From positions 1 to 64,000 of the forward strand of contig CBDDLT010000009.1 in assembly GCA_965230755.1 (NCBI GenBank): a stretch of 64,000 nt of DNA. Direction: 5' to 3'. A model generated the notes under the pieces. That model ran no database searches, was not told where the DNA came from, and worked only from the letters and a program-made list of their open reading frames with translations. Shown here piece by piece: positions 25,026 through 34,386 of the stretch (positions are counted from its first letter, which is position 1; each line of letters starts with the position of its first letter). The position numbers were made by a program, and so were the translations under genes. The DNA comes from DATFJT01 sp965230755 (GTDB lineage Bacteria > Bacteroidota > Bacteroidia > Chitinophagales > Saprospiraceae).

Positions 25026-26816
25026 TTAATCCAGCTTCAACACATCCAAAAAGGCCTTTTGAGGCACCTCTACAGAACCAATTTGGCGCATCTTTTTCTT
25101 ACCTTTTTTCTGCTTCTCCAGTAGTTTTCGCTTACGGGTGATATCCCCTCCATAACACTTGGCCGTAACATCTTTCCTCAATGCGGAGATGGTCTCACGT
25201 GCAATCACTTTGGCACCAATGGCCGCCTGAATGGCGATTTTAAATTGTTGCCGTGGGAGCAATTCTTTCAGTCGCTTACAAATCTGCCTGCCCAAAGCTT
25301 CGGCCTTATCTCTATGCACCAAGGCACTCAAGGCGTCAACAATGTCCCCGTTCAACATGATGTCCAGTTTTACCAGACTAGAACGTCGATAGTCTATTGG
25401 TTGGTAATCGAAAGAAGCATAACCCCTACTGATGGACTTCAATCGATCGTAGAAGTCAAAAACGATTTCTGCCAGCGGTAATTCGAACTCCAACTCTACC
25501 CTATCCTGAGTCAAATAGGATTGATTCTTGAGAATGCCACGCTTCTCGATACACAAGGTCATGATTCCTCCGATAAAATCCGGTTTGGTGATGATCTGTG
25601 CTTCGATATATGGCTCCTCGACGTAATCCAAAACATTGTTGTCGGGTAAATCGGTCGGTGTGTTGATGACGGACTTAACTCCTTTGGTGGTGTAGGCATA
25701 ATAGGAAACATTGGGAACCGTAGTGATCACTTCCTGATCGAATTCCCTACTCAATCGCTCCTGGATGATTTCCAAATGAAGCATCCCCAAGAAACCACAT
25801 CTAAATCCAAAGCCCAAAGCTGCTGAAGTTTCAGGTTCGTATATCAAAGAGGCATCATTGAGCTGTAGTTTTTCAAGGCTATCCCTCAGGTCTTCAAAAT
25901 CGTCATTATCTATAGGAAAAATACCCGCAAATACCATGGGTTTTACCTCTTCAAAACCCTGAACAGCTTCCTTAATGGGATTGGACGCCAAAGTAATGGT
26001 ATCCCCTACTTTGACTTCCTTAGAGTTTTTAATTCCAGTGATGACATATCCCACATTGCCTGTTGACAGATGCTTCTTTGGTCTCAAATCTACGCCTAAC
26101 ACCCCAATCTCATCAGCAAAATACTCTTCACCAGTATTGAAGAATATAATTTTATCTCCTTTCCTGATTTCTCCGTTGAATATTCTAAAGTAAGCAATTA
26201 CTCCTCTAAATGGGTTGAAAACAGAATCGAATATCATCGCCTGTAACGGAGCATCTACCTGTCCTTGCGGTGCCGGAACTCGCGCAACAATTGCCTCGAG
26301 AATATCCTCGACACCAATTCCGGTTTTACCCGAAGCCAATATTACTTCCTCCGGATCGCAACCCAAGAGGTCAACAAATTGATCCGTTGATTCTTCGATC
26401 AAAGCACTTTCCATATCCACTTTGTTCAACACTGGGATGATCTCCAAGTCGTGTTCCAGGGCCAGGTAAAGGTTAGAAATGGTCTGGGCCTGTATACCTT
26501 GGGATGCGTCAACCAGAAGCAACGCTCCTTCGCAGGCGGCTATGGATCTGGATACTTCGTAACTAAAGTCTACGTGCCCGGGTGTATCGATCAAATTAAA
26601 GGTATACTCCTGTCCATCCTTGGCAGAATAATTGATCTGTATGGCTTTACTTTTGATAGTAATTCCCCGCTCTCTCTCCAAGTCCATATCGTCCAATGTC
26701 TGATCTTTCATATCTCTGTCGGATACAGCATTGGTGAATTCTAATATTCGATCAGATAAAGTACTTTTACCATGATCGATATGCGCTATGACACAAAAAT
26801 TTCTTATCAACTTCAT
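25026..26816 (-). CDS. lepA: Elongation factor 4 (LepA)
   Basis: This is a translational GTPase that back-translocates or remodels stalled ribosomes. The product of about 596 residues has G1 AHIDHGKST, G2 RERGITIKS, G3 DTPGHVDF and G4 NKVDM. It continues with EF-G-like domains and the LepA-specific C-terminus (CYGGDITRKRKLLEKQKKGK and VEVPQKAFLDVLKLD). A TTG at 26825 would add three residues (MQD). I use ATG 26816 because family members begin M-K-x-I-R-N-F. It is divergent from the aminotransferase gene. Confidence 0.97.
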   Translation of the reverse strand: MKLIRNFCVIAHIDHGKSTLSDRILEFTNAVSDRDMKDQTLDDMDLERERGITIKSKAIQINYSAKDGQEYTFNLIDTPGHVDFSYEVSRSIAACEGALLLVDASQGIQAQTISNLYLALEHDLEIIPVLNKVDMESALIEESTDQFVDLLGCDPEEVILASGKTGIGVEDILEAIVARVPAPQGQVDAPLQAMIFDSVFNPFRGVIAYFRIFNGEIRKGDKIIFFNTGEEYFADEIGVLGVDLRPKKHLSTGNVGYVITGIKNSKEVKVGDTITLASNPIKEAVQGFEEVKPMVFAGIFPIDNDDFEDLRDSLEKLQLNDASLIYEPETSAALGFGFRCGFLGMLHLEIIQERLSREFDQEVITTVPNVSYYAYTTKGVKSVINTPTDLPDNNVLDYVEEPYIEAQIITKPDFIGGIMTLCIEKRGILKNQSYLTQDRVELEFELPLAEIVFDFYDRLKSISRGYASFDYQPIDYRRSSLVKLDIMLNGDIVDALSALVHRDKAEALGRQICKRLKELLPRQQFKIAIQAAIGAKVIARETISALRKDVTAKCYGGDITRKRKLLEKQKKGKKKMRQIGSVEVPQKAFLDVLKLD

Positions 26817-26883
26817 ATCTTGCAAAAATACAGATTTATTGAATAATAGTTATCATTCGAAAAGCAAAGGAATTTAATATCTG

Positions 26884-27729
26884 ATGATGATGGAGGAAGG
26901 ACGATGGAACTTGTTGGATAATGAGAATGAGGGATTTGTCCCTGTACTGGCTGAACAGGCCCAGGGCCTGATGCAATTCGGTGATGGTATATTCGAAAGT
27001 ATTAGAGTTGAGGGTTCGAACGCCCCTTTTTTTGAAGATCATTGGAAACGCCTTATTGCCAGCGCAAGACATTTTTCTTTTGTCTTAGAAGATGAAACTC
27101 TTGGAACGTGGAAATCCCACATTCAGGATCTTATTTCTCGGACAAGTGCTCCCTCACGCTTAAAACTCATTCTCACAAGATTGGGACATCAAGCCTATAA
27201 ACCCTCGAATCAACATGCTATAGTTTTGGTCACTGTAAAAAGATTACAGGGCTATGATGTCACCATTCTAAGTCAATTGCTCTTATCAGAAAGGGAACAA
27301 TTGCTGGATCCATTTATTTCGAATCATAAAACTTGTAATTCGCTTCCCTATATATTGGCTTCTCTGGAAAAGACCAGAAGAAACAGCGACGGGATCATCC
27401 TTCATCATAGAGACCGGGGAATTATAGAAACCGACCAATCTAATATTTTCTTTTTGCGTGATGGTCTATGCCTGACACCAAAACTGGACTCCGGATGTCT
27501 GAACGGGGTTTGTCGAAAATGGATCATCCATGTTTTAAGCAATGCATTCAATGTTGATGTTACTGAGTCTTTCGTAGATCCTCGAATAATAAGTGAATTT
27601 AACGAGGTGATCATTTCCAATGCCGTTCAAGGACCTAGAAATGTGGCCAGTATCGATGAAGTCGAATTCAAAGGGAGGTATTATGGAGATGAACTACGTA
27701 AAAGCTTCTCTCAATTATTCGAGAAATAG
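26884..27729 (+). CDS. Class IV aminotransferase (PabC/IlvE-like)
   Basis: The 281-residue PLP enzyme of fold type IV has an early LMQFGDGIFESIRVEG segment. The lysine region SNHKTCNSLPYILASLEKTR follows, where Lys of HKT is the likely Schiff-base residue. Then come IIETDQSNIFFLRDG and a GVCRKWIIHV region. The family covers branched-chain aminotransferase, D-amino-acid aminotransferase and aminodeoxychorismate lyase. The size and the ESIRV motif favour a PabC-like enzyme for folate synthesis, but the sequence does not settle it. It shares a bidirectional terminator with dnaK. Confidence 0.85.
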   Translation: MMMEEGRWNLLDNENEGFVPVLAEQAQGLMQFGDGIFESIRVEGSNAPFFEDHWKRLIASARHFSFVLEDETLGTWKSHIQDLISRTSAPSRLKLILTRLGHQAYKPSNQHAIVLVTVKRLQGYDVTILSQLLLSEREQLLDPFISNHKTCNSLPYILASLEKTRRNSDGIILHHRDRGIIETDQSNIFFLRDGLCLTPKLDSGCLNGVCRKWIIHVLSNAFNVDVTESFVDPRIISEFNEVIISNAVQGPRNVASIDEVEFKGRYYGDELRKSFSQLFEK

Positions 27730-27734
27730 AAAAA

Positions 27735-27760
27735 TCGCTCACTAAATCAATAGCGAGCGA
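27735..27760. terminator. Bidirectional terminator between aminotransferase and dnaK
   Basis: TCGCTC-A-CTA pairs with TAG-C-GAGCGA around AATCAA, with an A-run before and CTTTT after. It lies between two convergent genes and can serve both. Confidence 0.8.
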
Positions 27761-27787
27761 CTTTTAATCTATTGGATATATGGATGA

Positions 27788-29701
27788 TTATTTTTCATCA
27801 ACTTCTTCGTACTCTACATCGGTCACATCATCAGATGTATCACTTCCTCCTTCATTCGCTCCTGCTTCAGCGCTTGCACCGTTTTGAGCTTGAGCGCCTC
27901 CAGCGTCCTGATACATATGCTGACTGGCATCCTGCCAAGCCGCGTTCAAAGTAGTCAAAGAACTATCGATTTTATCTAAATCTTCCGCCTTATGAGCCTC
28001 TTTTAACTCATTGACGGCTGCTTCGATTTTCGACTTCTTGTCTTCAGGAATCTTATCGCCAAATTCTTTCAACTGCTTTTCAGTTTGGAATACCATGGCA
28101 TCAGCACTGTTCAACTTATCCACACGTTCCTTCACCTTCTTATCTGCTTCGGCATTGGCCTCCGCTTCAGTTTTCATTCTCTGGATATCCTCGTCGCTTA
28201 AACCAGTAGAAGCCTCAATTCTAATCTTCTGCTCCTTGCCGGTACCTTTATCTTTAGCACTTACGTTCAAGATACCATTGGCATCGATGTCGAAAGTAAC
28301 TTCGATCTGAGGCATTCCTCTTGGTGCTGGTGGAATTCCATCCAAAATGAAATTACCTACTGTTCTGTTATCCGTAGCCATCGGTCTTTCTCCCTGTAGT
28401 ACATGAATCTGCACAGAAGGCTGATTATCCGACGCCGTAGAATAAGTCTTTGTCTTTTTTGAAGGAATGGTCGTATTGGCTTCGATTACCACATCGTAAA
28501 CTCCTCCCATTGTCTCAATTCCCAAACTCAATGGTGTCACGTCCAACAATAATACGTCCTGAACATCACCACTTAAAACTCCACCCTGGATCGAAGCTCC
28601 AATGGCTACAACCTCATCGGGATTCACACTTCTGTTGGGCGCCTTTCCGAAGAAATCCTCTACTGCCTTTTGGATACTTGGGATTCTGGTAGATCCTCCT
28701 ACGAGAATTACCTCGTCTATTTCAGATTTGTTCAAACCTGCATCCTTCAAAGCCTCTCTACAAGGCTCGATAGATCTTCTGATCAAGTCATCCGCCAATT
28801 GTTCGAATTTGGCTCTGCTCAACTTCAATACCAAGTGCTTTGGCACACCGTCAACAGCAGTGATATAAGGCAAGTTAATCTCGGTCTCTGAAGAAGAAGA
28901 CAACTCTATCTTAGCCTTTTCAGAAGCCTCTTTTAATCTCTGTAGAGCCAAAGGATCCTTTCTAAGATCGATGTTTTCGTTTTTCTTGAACTCCTCTGCT
29001 AGATGATCGATGATCACTCTATCGAAGTCATCACCACCTAAGTGTGTATCACCATTGGTAGATTTTACTTCAAATACACCATCTCCTAACTCCAAGATCG
29101 AAATATCGAATGTTCCACCTCCAAGGTCGAATACCGCAATCGTCTGATCAGCACCTTCTTTATCTAATCCATAAGCCAATGCAGCAGCAGTAGGCTCGTT
29201 GATGATTCTGCTGATCTTCAATCCGGCAATCTCTCCAGCTTCTTTCGTTGCTTGTCTTTGAGAGTCATTAAAATAAGCAGGCACGGTGACTACTGCCTCC
29301 GTGACATCCTGCCCAAGATAATCTTCAGCCACTTTCTTCATTTTCTGAAGAATCATCGCTGATATCTCCTGAGGGGTATATTTTCTATCTTCAATTTTTA
29401 CTCTAATGGTGTCGTTGTCTCCTTTTTCTACATCATATGCGACCAAATCAACTTCGCCCGCTATTTCTGAGTATCTGGAACCCATAAATCTCTTTATAGA
29501 GGATATAGTATTCTTTGGATTGGTGATAGCCTGACGCTTGGCAGGATCTCCTATCTTTCTCTCCCCATTATCCATGAATGCTACAACAGAAGGAGTGGTT
29601 CTTCTTCCTTCGTCATTAGGAATAACTACCGGCTCGTTACCTTCCATTACAGCAACACACGAGTTGGTTGTTCCTAAATCAATTCCTATTATTTTACCCA
29701 T
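27788..29701 (-). CDS. dnaK: Chaperone DnaK (Hsp70)
   Basis: The 637-residue Hsp70 starts GKIIGIDLGTTNSCVAVMEG. It has the ATPase motifs PAYFNDSQRQATKEAG, FDLGGGTFDISIL and ILVGGSTRIPSIQ. The substrate domain (VLQGERPMATDNRTVGNF) follows, then a helical lid and a Gly/Ala-rich linker, ending with the acidic tail VTDVEYEEVDEK that recruits co-chaperones. It folds cytoplasmic clients with DnaJ and GrpE, which are not in this window. The 130-base upstream region carries a perfect CTGACG/CGTCAG palindrome instead of a CIRCE element. Confidence 0.98.
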   Translation of the reverse strand: MGKIIGIDLGTTNSCVAVMEGNEPVVIPNDEGRRTTPSVVAFMDNGERKIGDPAKRQAITNPKNTISSIKRFMGSRYSEIAGEVDLVAYDVEKGDNDTIRVKIEDRKYTPQEISAMILQKMKKVAEDYLGQDVTEAVVTVPAYFNDSQRQATKEAGEIAGLKISRIINEPTAAALAYGLDKEGADQTIAVFDLGGGTFDISILELGDGVFEVKSTNGDTHLGGDDFDRVIIDHLAEEFKKNENIDLRKDPLALQRLKEASEKAKIELSSSSETEINLPYITAVDGVPKHLVLKLSRAKFEQLADDLIRRSIEPCREALKDAGLNKSEIDEVILVGGSTRIPSIQKAVEDFFGKAPNRSVNPDEVVAIGASIQGGVLSGDVQDVLLLDVTPLSLGIETMGGVYDVVIEANTTIPSKKTKTYSTASDNQPSVQIHVLQGERPMATDNRTVGNFILDGIPPAPRGMPQIEVTFDIDANGILNVSAKDKGTGKEQKIRIEASTGLSDEDIQRMKTEAEANAEADKKVKERVDKLNSADAMVFQTEKQLKEFGDKIPEDKKSKIEAAVNELKEAHKAEDLDKIDSSLTTLNAAWQDASQHMYQDAGGAQAQNGASAEAGANEGGSDTSDDVTDVEYEEVDEK

Positions 29702-29768
29702 TTTATAATTTGTATTGCGTTAATAATTCTACGAGTATTAAGCAATACATATGCCATGGTAAAATTCT

Positions 29769-29783
29769 CTGACGAAGCGTCAG
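29769..29783 (-). promoter_or_regulatory. Palindrome in the dnaK upstream region
   Basis: CTGACG-AAG-CGTCAG is a perfect 6-bp inverted repeat about 70 bases before the dnaK start. On the coding strand it directly follows a TATAGAT sequence that lies 18-19 bases after TTGACA (complement at about 29809-29814). The spacing suggests a promoter with an operator or a 5'-leader hairpin just downstream. The function is inferred. Confidence 0.4.
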
Positions 29784-29831
29784 TATCTATACAAAATCTA
29801 TGCTATTTCTGTCAAGTGTTAAGACAAAAGG

Positions 29832-30830
29832 TCAGTTGATGAAATTGAGATCTGCCGTAATTCTGCCATTGACCAAGCTATCAATGGTCCTGGTAGACAA
29901 GCCAATATTTCTCTCGATGTAACTTGATTTGGCTGAGAATATACCTCTTCCGTTATCAACATTGGTATAAACCGGTAATTCTTGCGAACCCGTCACCCCT
30001 TGATTGGCCAATTGAATATCTCGAATACTTCTCAATTCTTTACCCACGGCGATCAACTCCAAATCCAAGGATTGACTTACCCTTCTGCGGTTAGAAGGAT
30101 CTCCGCCCAACTCAGCTGCTAAGAATCTAAAGAAGTCCCCACCTTCGACACTATACGATCCTCTCTCTGCTCCATCTGTCACTACTCCATTGTCCAGAAT
30201 ATTCCATAAAACAGATTTCTCAACAAATACTCCTTGGTCATTTTCTTCCAGAAAAGAAAAGCGAATTCTTATCCCGTACATTCCAGTTGAAGTAGAAAAA
30301 CGATATCCTATTCTTGTATCAGTACCCTCGATAAAAGGTATAGGAAAGTCTTCGTCGAACGGCGAGGTCAATTGAGCCTCTGCAATCATTGGTGTAGACG
30401 CCTGAGCTAGCTCGTTCTCATTTTGAAGGATCTCCAGTGTTACGCGATCATCAGCTCTTAGAGAAATATCATTTTGAGTAAAGAAGTAAAGATAATTAGG
30501 AGTTTCTGCGAAAGTACCCGCATCCCTTGGTCTGCCAATCGTATTACCGTCAATTCGATCAATAACGATTTTTGTTCCGTTGCTCTTTGTTATACTCACC
30601 TCAATATCATCGAAGTACAAGGAATCCGGATCTTGCGCCACATCATTGGCATTCTGCCCTTCTCCCAAAAAGGCCTTTTCGATTCTAATAAAATTGGTGT
30701 CTCTCTCCGTATCGATAAAAGCGTAGACTATCGGAATGGTCTTATAGTCCGCCGAAACATCGATATCGTTATCGCATGCACTGAATAATACAATCAATAA
30801 TATCGCAATGATGAATTGTCTCATGGTCAT
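29832..30830 (-). CDS. DUF4249-family lipoprotein
   Basis: The protein of about 332 residues has a lipoprotein signal ending LFSAC-DND. A first domain follows, with KTIPIVYAFIDTERDTNFIRI and DDIEVSITKSNG, and the C-terminal part carries YTNVDNGRGIFSAKSS. That last motif is typical of DUF4249 proteins ('vysNieGGyGiFgs'). These are outer-membrane or surface lipoproteins that often accompany a TonB receptor, but no receptor is adjacent here. Translation may begin at Met1 or Met3, six bases apart. Function is unknown. Confidence 0.8.
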   Translation of the reverse strand: MTMRQFIIAILLIVLFSACDNDIDVSADYKTIPIVYAFIDTERDTNFIRIEKAFLGEGQNANDVAQDPDSLYFDDIEVSITKSNGTKIVIDRIDGNTIGRPRDAGTFAETPNYLYFFTQNDISLRADDRVTLEILQNENELAQASTPMIAEAQLTSPFDEDFPIPFIEGTDTRIGYRFSTSTGMYGIRIRFSFLEENDQGVFVEKSVLWNILDNGVVTDGAERGSYSVEGGDFFRFLAAELGGDPSNRRRVSQSLDLELIAVGKELRSIRDIQLANQGVTGSQELPVYTNVDNGRGIFSAKSSYIERNIGLSTRTIDSLVNGRITADLNFIN

Positions 30831-31056
30831 TTAATTTTTTCAAACAACGAATTTAGACATTTTTAGGTATAATTTTTTCGAATTTATCTTAGAGAAATGT
30901 TAATACTTTTCCTTAAAGGCATGTAAATATCCCTTTTCGCTTTAGACTTTATTGCATAACCCGACTTTGCGGAAATATATCTATGCCGAACATTCAGCAA
31001 ATTCCAATACATCAAGAATGATTCTCCACTCACGGACCAGGAGAAAAAATGGTCTA

Positions 31057-32028
31057 TTAATTTTCCTTCTGATACACGCCAAAAATGAAATCACTTTCGT
31101 GATTCTCCAAGTAATTGTCCTCAAAATCAAAGAGTCTTTCCAAGATATTCAATTTGCCCTTGTCCTCCTCAACAAAGTGATGCGCGATATCCTTCAATCC
31201 TCCCATAAGTAAATTTCCCCCGTACGGTCGTTCTAGAATGGGCTTCAATTGATTTCTCAAAACTGGGAGAATCTGATCGGAATCCACACACTCAGAAGGG
31301 TCCGCAATGATCATTCTAAGTAATCCGGGACCGGAATATGAATTCTTTACCCGATTGCCTCTAAATCGAGTTCGATACTTTTTCGGAATCAGTTGAAGCA
31401 TTTGGTTAATGGCATTTTTTTGGACCTTGGGGTATTGCAGTCTGTTGGCACCGACATATTCATTGATGACCAGCAGTCCTTGAGAAGATAAGCGAGGAAT
31501 GACATGTTGTGAGATCAAGTTTTCTATATCGTAGAAATGATGCAAAGAGGCATGAAAAAGAATGAGGTCGAATGGTTCATCAAAACTCATCTCAGTAATA
31601 TCACCTTCTTTGAATTGAATATTTTTTAGCCCTAAATTTTCCGCTTCTTTTTCCGCTGTCTTCAGCAAATGAGCCACCAAATCCACACCAATAATTTGAT
31701 CGAATAGCTCGTATCGGGCCAATTCAATTTCGTGGGAGGCGACGCCGCATCCTATGGAGAGCAAACTCAAGTTCTTCCTTCCTGCCAAAATATTTTCAAC
31801 CAAATAACGCTCATAGTTGATCTTAGTGTCACCGGTTATTTTGAAATTCCATCTTTCCTTGACCTTGGGAATGGTCCACCAATTGGACGAACGGTAAAGG
31901 CTTTCGTTAAAGGCACTTTTTGTTCTCGCCTTAGCATTGAAGTTGAATTTGGATGCAATAAAGTCCCAACCTCTCTGACTGAGTTTGGATTGGGTTTCGA
32001 TAAAATCATCTCGGGTGATTAATCCCAT
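31057..32028 (-). CDS. Class I SAM-dependent methyltransferase
   Basis: The 323-residue protein has motif I LLSIGCGVASHEIELA (about residue 90), an acidic loop IIGVDLVAHLL, QFKEGDITEMSF, and motif IV FDLILFHASLHHFYDIENLI. This is the Methyltransf_11/25 pattern. The long N-terminal (about 85 residues) and C-terminal regions are not typical of a known small-molecule enzyme, so no substrate can be given. It is divergent from accC across about 118 bases. Confidence 0.85.
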   Translation of the reverse strand: MGLITRDDFIETQSKLSQRGWDFIASKFNFNAKARTKSAFNESLYRSSNWWTIPKVKERWNFKITGDTKINYERYLVENILAGRKNLSLLSIGCGVASHEIELARYELFDQIIGVDLVAHLLKTAEKEAENLGLKNIQFKEGDITEMSFDEPFDLILFHASLHHFYDIENLISQHVIPRLSSQGLLVINEYVGANRLQYPKVQKNAINQMLQLIPKKYRTRFRGNRVKNSYSGPGLLRMIIADPSECVDSDQILPVLRNQLKPILERPYGGNLLMGGLKDIAHHFVEEDKGKLNILERLFDFEDNYLENHESDFIFGVYQKEN

Positions 32029-32146
32029 CTCGAATTACTTTACTTGTTGCATTAAGCTTTGGACTGCGAAGATAATAATAGAGATTTATATAAATATTCG
32101 CATATTAGCATCCAATTCTTTGAAGAATATCAATGATATCAACGAA

Positions 32147-33619
32147 ATGAAAAAAATTCTAATTGCCAATCGAGGAGAAATTGCTGTGAGAATTATGAAA
32201 ACGGCAAAAATTATGGGGATCAAAACCGTTGCTGTCTATAGCGATGCAGATGAAAAGGCACTGCACGTTCAATACGCGGACGAAGCTTATCATATTGGCA
32301 AGTCTCCATCTTCAGAATCCTACCTCAATTCTGATAAAATATTAGAGGTGGCAAAGAAGACTGGTTGTGATGGTATCCACCCGGGGTATGGCTTTTTAAG
32401 TGAGAATGCGGGGTTTTCCGAAGCAGTGCAGGAAGCAGGAATTAAGTTTATCGGACCCAGTGCAAAGTCCATTGAAATAATGGGGAGTAAGTTAAGAGCC
32501 AAAGAAGCGGTAAAGGCCTATGATATTCCATTGGTGCCGGGAACAGACCAAGCCATCGTGGATATTCAGGAGGCGAAGAAAACTGCGGTCAATATTGGAT
32601 TCCCTATTCTTTTAAAGGCTTCTGCAGGTGGTGGAGGTAAAGGGATGAGAATGGTTACTCATGTCGAAGAATTTGAGGAGCAGATGCAATTGGCAAGAGA
32701 TGAAGCGATCAGTGCTTTTGGTGACGGGGCGGTTTTCATAGAAAAATTTGTTGAAAAACCTCGACATATCGAAATTCAGATTTTGATGGACCAGCATGGA
32801 AACGGAGTTCATCTTTTCGAAAGAGAATGTAGCATACAGCGGAGGCACCAAAAGGTGATTGAAGAAGCACCATCATCGGTCCTTACGGAAGAGACCAGAA
32901 GGAAAATGGGAGAAGATGCGATCAAAGTGGCAAAATCTTGTGACTATGAGGGTGCAGGCACTGTAGAGTTTTTATTGGATGCACATGGCCATTACTACTT
33001 TCTTGAAATGAATACCAGGTTACAAGTTGAGCATCCAGTCACAGAGATGATCAGCGGTGTTGATCTTGTCGAACAACAGATAAAAATAGCGAGAGGAGAA
33101 GAGTTAAGTTTTGGGCAGGACGACCTTAAGATCAATGGTCATGCTTTTGAATTAAGGATCTATGCGGAGGATCCATTCGACAACTTCAATCCATCAATAG
33201 GTACATTGGAGCGTTTCCAACTTGAGGAAAATGAGAATGTCAGACTCGACACCGGGTACATTGAGGGAATGGAAATTCCCATATTCTACGATCCTATGAT
33301 TGCCAAATTGGTCGTATGGGCCGAAACCAGAGAATTGGCCGCCAAAAGGATGAAAAGAGCCATTGCTAATTTTGATATAAAAGGGATCAAAAGTACCAGG
33401 AAGTTCGGCATGTTTGTATTCGAAAATGAAGCCTTTCTAAGTGGAGATTTCGACACGAATTTTGTTAAGAAATATTGGTCAGAAGAGAATTATCATCAAC
33501 TCAAAGAAGGCCCAAGGCGCATTGCGGCAGAATTGGCCGTTTCTCTTTATCGAAAAGCAATCAATAGCAATAGAGCGACGGAGTTCATCACTTCAGAGGC
33601 TTGGTATAATAATCGATAA
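32147..33619 (+). CDS. accC: Acetyl-/propionyl-CoA carboxylase, biotin carboxylase subunit
   Basis: The protein of about 490 residues starts MKKILIANRGEIAVRIMKTA, the family's opening. ATP-grasp motifs follow: SAGGGGKGMRMV, EKFVEKPRHIEIQIL, RECSIQRRHQKVIEEAPS and FLEMNTRLQVEHPVTEMI. It carboxylates biotin on a carrier protein with ATP and bicarbonate. The frame is open from 31985, but the preceding 54 residues are unlike the family and lie in the divergent promoter region, so ATG 32147 is used. No biotin carrier or carboxyltransferase gene is adjacent. It could therefore serve fatty-acid synthesis or propionyl-CoA metabolism. Confidence 0.93.
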   Translation: MKKILIANRGEIAVRIMKTAKIMGIKTVAVYSDADEKALHVQYADEAYHIGKSPSSESYLNSDKILEVAKKTGCDGIHPGYGFLSENAGFSEAVQEAGIKFIGPSAKSIEIMGSKLRAKEAVKAYDIPLVPGTDQAIVDIQEAKKTAVNIGFPILLKASAGGGGKGMRMVTHVEEFEEQMQLARDEAISAFGDGAVFIEKFVEKPRHIEIQILMDQHGNGVHLFERECSIQRRHQKVIEEAPSSVLTEETRRKMGEDAIKVAKSCDYEGAGTVEFLLDAHGHYYFLEMNTRLQVEHPVTEMISGVDLVEQQIKIARGEELSFGQDDLKINGHAFELRIYAEDPFDNFNPSIGTLERFQLEENENVRLDTGYIEGMEIPIFYDPMIAKLVVWAETRELAAKRMKRAIANFDIKGIKSTRKFGMFVFENEAFLSGDFDTNFVKKYWSEENYHQLKEGPRRIAAELAVSLYRKAINSNRATEFITSEAWYNNR

Positions 33620-33621
33620 AT

Positions 33622-34386
33622 TTATTTCGTTGGGAAACTCGAGTATATCGTTGTAAAGTCTTCTGCTTTAAGGCTGGCCCCTCCTATCAATCCTCCATCA
33701 ATATCCGCTTGTGCGAACAAAGAGGTAGAATTGGAAGGTTTACAGGATCCGCCATATAGAATGGTCAAGGATTCTGCAATTTGATCGTCGAATTTTTCGC
33801 GTATGCTATTTCTCAAAAAAGCGTGAACTTTTTGTGCTTGTTCCGGTGAGGCCGTCTCTCCGGTCCCAATAGCCCAAACCGGTTCGTAAGCCAGGGTTAT
33901 ATTTGACCACTCATCCCCGGCAAACTGATATGGACCTTCTTCAAGCTGATTTCTCAACACATCAAATAATCTGCCTGCCTTTCTCTCTTCCAAAGACTCT
34001 CCCAAACAATAGATTACATGAAGATCATTATCCAATGCTTGTTTGATCTTTTCCATCATAAGATCACCTCCCTCGCCGTGGTATTTTCTTCTCTCCGAAT
34101 GACCTATTAAAGTAAACTGTCCTCCAGCAGATTGGATCATTTTTGCACTAATCTCACCTGTAAATGCACCACTTTCCTTGGAAGAACAATCCTGCGCACC
34201 GACCATAATAGGTGAACTACTTTGATTCGACCTTTCTACCAAAGCATATATATGTGTTGACGGACAAGCTATTCCTATCTCTGCTTCTCCTCCGGGGAAA
34301 AGCCTCTGAATGCCCTCAAAAAGATCAATACCCTCTCTCAACAAAGTGTTCATTTTCCAATTGCCAATCAGCTTTTTCTTTCTCAT
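33622..34386 (-). CDS. tpiA: Triosephosphate isomerase
   Basis: This glycolytic enzyme interconverts dihydroxyacetone phosphate and glyceraldehyde 3-phosphate. The 254 residues contain LIGNWKMN with the active-site Asn and Lys, FTLIGHSERRKYH with the catalytic His, and LAYEPVWAIGTGETA with the catalytic Glu. The phosphate-binding ends ILYGGSCKP and DGGLIGGASL follow. Its start overlaps the stop of the SanA-like gene by four bases (ATGA). It converges on accC with only two bases between the stops. Confidence 0.97.
   Translation of the reverse strand: MRKKKLIGNWKMNTLLREGIDLFEGIQRLFPGGEAEIGIACPSTHIYALVERSNQSSSPIMVGAQDCSSKESGAFTGEISAKMIQSAGGQFTLIGHSERRKYHGEGGDLMMEKIKQALDNDLHVIYCLGESLEERKAGRLFDVLRNQLEEGPYQFAGDEWSNITLAYEPVWAIGTGETASPEQAQKVHAFLRNSIREKFDDQIAESLTILYGGSCKPSNSTSLFAQADIDGGLIGGASLKAEDFTTIYSSFPTK

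Noticed and set aside
29702..29831. CIRCE heat-shock operator before dnaK
   Set aside because: The CIRCE sequence TTAGCACTC-N9-GAGTGCTAA is not present; only a shorter unrelated palindrome is seen.
31985..32146. N-terminal extension of accC by 54 residues
   Set aside because: The extension lies in the divergent promoter region and is unlike biotin carboxylases, which begin at MKKILIANRGE.
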